In this document: piece after piece, positions 57,113-64,000 of the stretch
Layout: each line of letters starts with the position of its first letter
Position numbering within the stretch: position 1 is the stretch's first letter
From: Phoma sp. XZ068
Lineage: Eukaryota; Ascomycota; Dothideomycetes; Pleosporales; Didymellaceae
Direction: 5' to 3'
Length of the DNA stretch: 64,000 nt
Assembly (NCBI GenBank): GCA_004835665.1
Contig: RBKR01000018.1
Span: 496,001 to 560,000 of the forward strand
Made by a program: the position numbers and the translations under genes
The notes under the pieces: generated by a model
Told to the model about the DNA's origin: nothing
Databases searched by the model: none
The model's input: the letters and a program-made list of their open reading frames with translations, nothing else

Positions 57113-57804
57113 TTTTAGGTCTAGATGTCGTAGTACGCAAAGAAATCGCTAAACATCATAACATTGTTACAGCGAGTGTGGACGTTGTCAAGCTGCTCGC
57201 CGTACATGCAACGGTCGCGACTGCCCGCTCGCTGGCACATGCGGCGTCGCACCGCCACTTAGCCACACAGCCACACCGCCACACCACACGACCCCTACCT
57301 CCCCTCGACAGCCCCGTACTTCGTCTTCAGAGTCCGCCCACAGCATCGGAGCCCTTGACATATGCCATCACTGCAATCACTATAATGCATGTATGTAACG
57401 CTAATAATAGGCGAAACGTCCATGCGCGCTGCTGCCTGCGATGCGCCCTTTCGTTGCTCAACATAGGCCCACCTGCGAGCATTGTTTGCTCTGGTGAACG
57501 TTGACTCAGCCTTGTCCTGTGTAGTAGTTTTTTACGCCCTTCAAAATCGTCATTGGCTCAGGCAACAGTACAGCTTCATACCAACGAAGCTGAACTTCTG
57601 CTGACTAGCATACACCAATGCCCATGTTGGCCAGTGGAAAGGGACGCTTATGCATGGTCTCGCTGTCACCGATGCTGACTGTGCTGTATAAAGCCAGCCT
57701 CACGTCCGTCAGGTCGCAAATTAGAGACCACAGGACTCTCCAGACTTGCAGACTCTTCCTCACTCGCTCAGCGGACCACTTCTCCTGCTGGAACCGTTTG
57801 CAAC
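57113..57804. other. Divergent promoter of auxilin and BCS1-like genes
   Basis: About 690 bp between outward-facing start codons. Open frames here are short and overlapping. The part next to the plus-strand gene contains GTATAAAG (57688-57695), a possible TATA element. Confidence 0.5.
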
Positions 57805-59496
57805 ATGGACTTCTCGCGTCTACAGTATCTTGGGCAAGATTTTCTTTCTTCAAACGTTTCCACAACCAGTCTACCGTCTTCATTTTTGGAAAGCTTTGTT
57901 CCCGGCTATGGGATACTTTCGCAGATCATTCTGCGTCTGTTCGGTATTGACATTGGACTAGTCGCCTCGGGTTGTGTGGTCATATTCGGGTTCTCACACG
58001 CCGCTTCCTTCGTCAACTCATACATATATTCTTACTTTGATCGCTACTTCACATCTTCTGTATCAATAGACGGCGATGACGACCTGTACCAAGAGGTCGT
58101 GAGCTGGGCCACGCAGCAACGAATGACGACGATTAGCAGGGATCTCAGAGCACACTCGAAGCAGCGGAATGTACATCACGATTCTGATGACGAGTCTGAC
58201 AATGAGGATGACGCATCAGTTGACGATGGGATTTTCAACTACGGCAGATGGGCTAGTAACGTTCCTCCACGCTACGAACCAAACTATGGGACCGACAAAT
58301 TCGTACATAATGGCCGCACATTCAACCTGTCTAGGGAAAGGAAGGATAAAAAGAGTTTTTGGGGAGACCAGTATGACGAATTCATGACCATCCGCTGCAT
58401 TGGTCGGAGTACGCAACCTATCAAGGATTTTCTTCTCCACATCAAGCAATGGACTCTGAAAAATGAAAACAAAACGACAAGCGTATATCGACCACTTCCC
58501 AAGAACGAGAGTGGCGGAGACACCGGCTGGGACAGGCAATCGAATCGAGCGTCCCGACCAATGCGCACAGTGTCTCTTGGTCGCGACCAGAAGAAGCTCA
58601 TCGTCAGCGACATCAATGAGTACCTACAACCCGATACGAGACGCTGGTACGATGCGCGAGGCATCCCATATCGACGCGGCTACCTCTTTCATGGGCCACC
58701 CGGCACAGGAAAGACCTCACTATCGTTTGCCCTTGCCGGTATCTTTGGACTTAATATCTACTGTATCTCTCTCAGTGAGATTGGTCTCACTGAAGCTGAT
58801 TTGAATAAACTCTTCATTGAGCTCCCACGACGCTGTATCGTTCTGTTGGAGGACATCGACTCTGCCGGTTTGCGTCGCGACGACGAGCCCCTACCGATCG
58901 AACCTACCTCGCCAACGACGCCAGGTTTGGCAAAGACTGCTACAAGCGAGCCTTCAGGGGCCCGCAAAAGTCTGATCAGTTTGGCTGGGCTTCTGAATGT
59001 AATTGATGGCGTCGCTTCTCATGAAGGCCGCGTTCTCATCATGACCACAAATCACCCAGAGAACTTAGATGCAGCTCTTACCAGACCAGGACGTGTGGAT
59101 CTACGGATTTCCTTCTCGCTAGCAACACACACTCAGATAAAGGATATTTTTTTGCGCATGTATGGCACTGATATGGACGTGCAGAAGTCAATGGCGACAG
59201 TGGAGAAACGGCCTACATCGAAAGCCGTCACCAAAGGCAAGACAGGGCAGGATGAGGACGATGAGGACGACATGGAGGATTTGCTCTTCGAGAAGCCTGT
59301 TACCCAGACCCTCAACAAAGACACCTTGAAGCAGATGGCTCAAGAATTCGCAGATAAGCTGCCAGAGGGCCGGTTCTCCCCAGCAGCTATTCAGGGCTAC
59401 CTATTAACGAGAAAGCGAGAGCCTACAAAAGCTCTGAGTGAAGCTTGCACATGGAGAGATGAACAACTCAAGGCTATGGAGGAGAAGAGGAATTGA
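57805..59496 (+). CDS. BCS1-like AAA ATPase
   Basis: AAA ATPase of the BCS1 family; the founding yeast member inserts the Rieske protein into complex III at the mitochondrial inner membrane, but fungi carry several paralogues. It is intronless, 563 aa. A hydrophobic N-terminal region (about residues 34-75, GIDIGLVASGCVVIFGFSHA) leads into the BCS1 N-domain, which has an acidic insertion (DSDDESDNEDDASVDDG). The AAA core shows Walker A GPPGTGKTS (about 297), Walker B CIVLLEDID (about 345), sensor 1 as LIMTTNHPENLD and the arginine finger in RPGRVDLRI. The C-terminal part is Asp/Glu-rich (DEDDEDDMEDL) before the lid helix. The acidic inserts point to a paralogue rather than the classical Bcs1. 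The first ATG is the start (CAACATGGAC). Confidence 0.88.
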   Translation: MDFSRLQYLGQDFLSSNVSTTSLPSSFLESFVPGYGILSQIILRLFGIDIGLVASGCVVIFGFSHAASFVNSYIYSYFDRYFTSSVSIDGDDDLYQEVVSWATQQRMTTISRDLRAHSKQRNVHHDSDDESDNEDDASVDDGIFNYGRWASNVPPRYEPNYGTDKFVHNGRTFNLSRERKDKKSFWGDQYDEFMTIRCIGRSTQPIKDFLLHIKQWTLKNENKTTSVYRPLPKNESGGDTGWDRQSNRASRPMRTVSLGRDQKKLIVSDINEYLQPDTRRWYDARGIPYRRGYLFHGPPGTGKTSLSFALAGIFGLNIYCISLSEIGLTEADLNKLFIELPRRCIVLLEDIDSAGLRRDDEPLPIEPTSPTTPGLAKTATSEPSGARKSLISLAGLLNVIDGVASHEGRVLIMTTNHPENLDAALTRPGRVDLRISFSLATHTQIKDIFLRMYGTDMDVQKSMATVEKRPTSKAVTKGKTGQDEDDEDDMEDLLFEKPVTQTLNKDTLKQMAQEFADKLPEGRFSPAAIQGYLLTRKREPTKALSEACTWRDEQLKAMEEKRN

Positions 59497-59751
59497 AGTG
59501 TTCGCCTGTAATCTCCACATTGAGGCTGAACATGTCAGAAACCTGGTGAGGCTGTGCGGGAATAGTCCGACGCTTATCTAGTGCGATGGTAGGCTCTTGG
59601 CAAGGCATGGGGTCTCAGGGTGTGGCGTCAAACGAGCATGGGCTAGCGAGAGTAAGCACCAAATACACGTTCTGATCGACCGGTGAGACATTACCAAATC
59701 TCACACAGCCATACCACACAAAACAATCCAAAACTGTAGAGTAAGCCCATA

Positions 59752-60532
59752 CTACTGGTCTGCCGCGCTCGAAGCTGAAAATGCACGAACGTCCTCGTGC
59801 TGCGCTGTAAACGCCTCCAATCTCTCCAGACTCTCCGCTGGCCAATACTCCTCCCTCGGCCCATACCCTTCGTACACCACACTCCCCTCTGAAATCCCAA
59901 ACCACCTGTGTCTTTTCTCCTCGCCTGCAAAGATATGTGCATGTGGTTTCAACCCCCCATTCGCCCAATACTTCTCCTCATCATCCACCACCCCATCAAT
60001 CGTGCCTACCCTCACAATTCTTAGTGGCCCGCCAGCCGCATAGTAGCTCCAGACGACCGTATAACAGCTTGGACAACGCACCATGGTTTGACCTTCTGGG
60101 CTTGAGGCGGTGGGGATGGGGATGTGGAGGAGTTCAGATTCCGTGATGTCGGATGTGAGGGTGACGCGCGAGGGTTCGTAGATAGCGTTAAGTGCGAATG
60201 AGGATCCGGTTTCGCGCTGGCAGTAGGTGCAATGGCATGCGTGAACGATGAGGGGGGAAGAGGAGAGTGTGTAAGTTACGGTGGAGCAGGGACAGCGGCC
60301 GGTTAGGGGGTAGGTGTTGAGCTTTTTGAGGGCCGTGGTGCTGCGGTATGTGAGCGGGTGCTTGTGGTGTTCTGGGTGAGGAATACTCGTACGGTTGGCT
60401 TGGTGAGGTCTGCGTCATCTTGGAGTTTCCACTATAGTCAATTGCTTTCTCGCAACTTTTGTGTGTTTGCTGGGCACTGCTTAATGGTCGATGTTCTTTA
60501 TCATGGAGAAGTTACAGGGCATCACGCTTTTG
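59752..60532 (-). CDS. GFA/CENP-V-type zinc-binding protein, 5' end uncertain
   Basis: Member of the glutathione-dependent formaldehyde-activating (GFA/CENP-V) family, with a zinc-binding beta-fold. The open frame runs 60414-59752 and contains the metal cysteines in order: GRCPCS (C-x-C), ACHCTYCQ (C-x-C-x2-C) and VRCPSCY (C-x2-C), followed by GPLRIVRVGTID and the aromatic end (HRWFGISEG, REEYWPAESL). The frame has a stop at 60417-60415 and no Met before the domain. A 7-nt first exon (60532-60526, M-P-S) spliced by GTAACT-CCAAG to 60398 would supply a start (217 aa), but this is only a suggestion. A different upstream exon or a sequencing error is also possible. The role in fungi is unknown; detoxification of aldehydes is the family's nominal activity. 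Confidence 0.7.
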
Positions 60533-61624
60533 TGGGCGTGGATTGCGCAATTTGACTTTATGGTTGAGGAAGCACATTGTGATGCACTACAGCGTTAAGG
60601 CTCTCACGGAGTGAAGCTTGTCGTTGATGTGTTGATTTCTCTAAATTCGGAAGCAGCTAGATTCGGAAGCAGTGTGCTGCGCATGGAGGGCACTATACGT
60701 GTTGTAATTATGTTTGATGCAAGCTTCAGGGGCTTTTGTGAGGCACTGATGATCACCATCCGCTTTCTTCACGAAAGTCGCAGCGTGGTGTTGAACATGG
60801 CTATGCACGTGCGAGTGGGCTTCGTGCTTTCCATATATAGCAGTCTGGCTGCTGCTGTGGAAGGGCCGAAGGTTGTACCTGCCTCGAGCAGCAGCGGGAG
60901 GTTAACTGGCCAGCCAATCATTGAACCGCGCTAATCAGCCCCGTACTCAGCCGCTTCGTGGGGCTGCTCGACCACTCGCATCTCATCAAGCATTGCACCA
61001 ACATCCTATGTCGTCAATTCCCAATCCTTCAGGCACTTAAAAGCTTGCTTCAAACATACCCGCTCAGCCTCGCATCTCATCCATGAAGGACCAGCGTTAA
61101 AGCCGGGTTCCAAGCGCTCCTGCACCCGACTTGCCGAAGTTGGCTCAGCTGATGTCTGGGCACCCCACAAGTCCTCCCTAAAGGCGTGCAGGTGGCGCCC
61201 GAAACCGCAACTTGATTTGCTGATCGTCGTCACTATATCTGAAGCAGACAAAGGCGAGTCGCAGCAGCCCTTCTCCTAACCGAAAAGCCTAAGACTCCCA
61301 AGGGTGGTGGGCGCGGCCGACGTATACGAGATGGCTGCGCATGGGCTGAACGCCGCCGGTAAGGCTTTCAGGCACCGGTGTGGGAAGATGTTAAGTGCGC
61401 TGAGCCCTGCATAGCCGCTGGAGGCTGTTACAGATCCTTTGTTTTCGATTTTTGTTTTCGGTGCTTGATCGCTGCGTTTTGATTGTCAAGCGTTGTGGGC
61501 AAAGTGACGGACAAGCCTGTTGAGAAGTTGTGAATGAAGGCTCGAGTACCAACAATAAGAGAAAGATTTCCATGCTTTGTTGGGTGTTCCGGTATAACGA
61601 AATTATCTTGTCGCCTGTCCAACT
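60533..61624. other. Intergenic region without a supported gene
   Basis: It holds the promoter of the S41 peptidase. A direct repeat of ATTCGGAAGCAG (two copies near 60645 and 60661) and a hairpin-forming pair CAGCCCC...GGGGCTG at about 60938-60968 are visible. A minus-strand 81-codon frame (61251-61006) starts with TTG and is not called. Confidence 0.5.
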
Positions 61625-64000
61625 ATGAGGACCTTCCGGATCCTCTCAGCACTGATTGCAGTCGCTGCTACAGCAGAAGCACAGTCGCAATCATTCCGAG
61701 TCACGACCACCCGGCGATTCTCAACAATAGACGATATCGATGTTCAGCCAACAGCTACAGAGACGGTATCAGGGCCGATACAAACAGGGCAAGCATGCGC
61801 TCAAGTAGCAGAACTCATCTCAAATACGAGACTACGCTTCCCCAGCGTCGAAGCTGAGGTGGGTGCCAGATCACCCTACCATAAATTTCTATACTAATGA
61901 GCGTCTAGCTAGCATACGCATGTCTCAAATCTGTTCCTATCGACCAGCCATCCGCGAATCAGACAGTCAATTCGATAAAGCAGATGGTCGAGTTCCAGTC
62001 AACGATAACGTACCTCAAAGATCCACCTACAGGCTGGCCAAATGAAGCTGTAGACCTCATCGCTGGCCTGAATGATATCGGTTCAAAAGTGAATGACGGC
62101 ACATACACGAACGAGTACGACTTCGAAAACGACATTGCGGCACTTTTCATCAAGGCTCACGATGGGCATCTAAACTTCAACGGCATGGCTTATGGCGGCG
62201 CATTCAGGTGGCGGAGGAACCTCAACATTGCGTTGATTTCTGCATCAAGTGATGGAGGTGCTGCACCTCAAGTTTGGTCTATTCGCGACTTCAATGCTTC
62301 ACAGTCAGGCTACAATCCGTCTCCAATTACCAAGATTGATGGTAAGGACGTACAGCAGTTCCTCAAAGCAGAAGCAGATATGACTGCGTATCACGACCCG
62401 GACACGAGATATAATTCGTTGTTTTTCATGTCAAGCGCTGAGAACTATGGACTGTTCACCAGCCCGAGATTCTATCCGGGACCTACTACAAGCGTTACCT
62501 ATGAGAATGGGACAACAAATACGTACACTAATGCAGCTGTTGTTCTGCAGCCAGAGACATGGTCCAGCATCTCCAGCCCGCAGGATTTCTACGACATATA
62601 TATCACGCCACAGACAACGAGCTCGTCAGGAGCAAAAGCGAAGAAGAGAGATCCCAACTCGCTGCCTTTTCACCTCGACAACCCCCGCGACCACGAACTT
62701 CAAGGGTACAACACAATCCAGTACGGAAACGCCCCGATGAACTACCCAGAGCCCGTGATAGCTCACTCGGCTGAGCTTGTACCACTCGCAGGGTATTTCG
62801 TCAACACTGGAGCCGGCGAAATTGGCGTCTTCGTCGTAGGTACATTCAACACCGAAGACGTAGCAGGCGCAAAAGAGTTCCAAGCCGTGACGCAAGAATT
62901 CATCTCTGAAGCCCAATCGCGCGGCGTCTCACGGATAGTAATCGACGTCCGTCAGAATGGCGGCGGCAAAGTCCTCTCTGGCTACGACATGTACAAGCAA
63001 TTCTTCCCGGATCAAGACCCTCAAACCCAGTCTCGATGGCGCGGCCATCAAGCCAGCGAAATTTACGGCGAATCCATTTCCTCGTTCCGCAGCATGACTA
63101 CCCTCAACGCAAATCTATACGTCAGTCCCTTCAGCAAAGCCGCCTACACGGACGCCAAAGGCAATGATTTCGGCACCTGGCAGGATATGTACCCACCCGT
63201 GAAATTCCACAACGACAAGTTCACAAGCTTGCTGAGATACAACCTTTCCGACCCAGCCACAACGTCGAGCGAAGTACTAGCAATCGGCATCACAGTGACA
63301 GGCTACAACGACCGCGCAAACATCAAAACCGTCCCCTTCAAAGCCGAAGACATCGTCATCCTAAGCGACGGCATGTGCGCCTCCACCTGCGCCATCTTCC
63401 TCGAACTCATGGTCCAACAATCAAACGTGCGCACCATCGCTGTCGGCGGCCGCCCCCAACTCGGCCCCATGGTGCCCGTCGGCGGGACAAAAGGCACGCT
63501 CGTCACGCCCGCCGACTTCCTGCAAGCCCTGGCCCAATACGTAGTCGCGCAGTTTGCAGAGACGCGGACCCAGCAGCGCGAATGGGCGCGCTTTGTACCG
63601 AATCCGTTCGCCGTCGCTGTGTCAGACGCGAGCGTCAATTTCCAGGATAATATCCGTAAGGGGAAAGAAGGCGCGGGCGTTCCGACGCAGTTCCTTAATG
63701 ATACGGCGAGTTGCAGGATTTGGTACGAGCCGGAGATGTACCTTAATGTTACGGCGCTGTGGGCGAAGACGGCGGAAGTCGCTTGGGGTAATAACGGCGC
63801 TCTGAATGAGGCTGCTTGTGTGAGGGGGAGTGTGACGACGAGGGATCAGCAGACTGGTGGCGGAGGCAGCAATCCTAGCGGCACAGTGGAAGGAGCGCCA
63901 GGTGCGTCTGAGAGCAAGAAGGCTGCGGCTGGGCTGAGACCGAGCGCGGATGCGTGGACGGCGATTGTGGTGTGTGGTGCGGTGGTGTTGAGCTCCATGG
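61625..64000 (+). CDS. Secreted S41-family peptidase, cut by the window end
   Basis: Serine peptidase of family S41 (C-terminal processing / tail-specific protease fold), here secreted. Exons 61625-61858 and 61909-64000 join at a codon boundary; the 50-nt intron has a GTGGGT donor, an ACTAAT branch and a GTCTAG acceptor. Residues 1-19 are a signal peptide (FRILSALIAVAATAEA). The peptidase core is in RIVIDVRQNGGGKVLSGYD (the conserved N-G-G-G block) and ILSDGMCASTCAIFLELM, where the nucleophile would be Ser at about residue 570. Many N-glycosylation sites and a Gly/Ser-rich stretch (TGGGGSNPSG) lead to a hydrophobic end (AWTAIVVCGAVVLSS) that suggests a GPI anchor. No stop occurs before 64000, so the last few residues are missing. 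There is no visible PDZ domain. Confidence 0.85.

Noticed and set aside
60934..60970. CAGCCCC...GGGGCTG hairpin as an RNA gene or terminator
   Set aside because: A seven-base stem with a long loop is weak, and nothing around it suggests an RNA gene.
61006..61251. 81-codon minus-strand frame with several Cys
   Set aside because: Starts with TTG; no Met, no motif, and no splice partner found.

Overview
The window is nuclear DNA of a filamentous ascomycete (Pezizomycotina; Dothideomycetes is my best guess, not proven). The evidence is many short introns (about 42-106 nt, with one of 220 nt) with GTATGT/GTAAGT donors and CTAAC/CTGAC-type branch points, a gene roughly every 2-3 kb on both strands, and single-copy genes of clearly fungal type (SAR1, TAF6, SDH3, LOT5, OPI1, SWA2-like auxilin). 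I see no rRNA or tRNA genes, CRISPR arrays, or intact transposons.

Layout. 0.3-2.9 kb: SAR1 (COPII GTPase) and TAF6 (TFIID), both on minus. 5.8-11.3 kb: a large DDX60/Ski2-like helicase on plus. 12.3-13.7 kb: secreted GH28 rhamnogalacturonase. 13.9-22 kb: an unknown 229-aa protein, a small one-pass membrane protein, WDR83-like, LOT5/ICln-like, SDH3 and WDR89-like genes. 22.3-26.6 kb: secreted GH92 alpha-mannosidase tail-to-tail with an MFS transporter. 27.5-30.5 kb: a secreted protein made of four near-identical six-cysteine modules, then a GPI-type PEBP-like protein. 31.5-33.6 kb: DEDDy exonuclease with HRDC domains. 35.1-36.8 kb: OPI1. 38.2-44.4 kb: a 1156-aa single-pass membrane protein and a pepsin-fold membrane protein that has lost its catalytic motifs. 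45.6-46.9 kb: exo-type GH28. 47.5-48.9 kb: an unrecognised protein of three repeated modules, each introduced by a phase-1 intron. 49.4-53.2 kb: a PQ-loop transporter and a Dal5-type MFS permease. 54.2-59.5 kb: auxilin/Swa2 and a BCS1-like AAA ATPase, divergent. 59.8-60.5 kb: GFA/CENP-V-type zinc protein. 61.6 kb to the end: a secreted S41 peptidase cut by the window edge.

There is no single pathway cluster. Housekeeping genes alternate with a secreted plant-polysaccharide/glycan set (two GH28, GH92, S41 peptidase) and with sugar-, amino-acid- or anion-type transporters, which suits a saprotroph or plant-associated fungus.

The most unusual things read directly from the sequence are: (1) SAR1 needs a 12-nt and apparently a 2-nt microexon to restore its conserved protein; (2) the four-module six-cysteine secreted protein, with DNA repeats of 180 bp; (3) the three-module protein built from symmetric phase 1-1 exons, with GC-AG introns; (4) the pseudo-protease. 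All exon joins below were worked out by hand from splice signals and reading frame; no search or alignment program was run.
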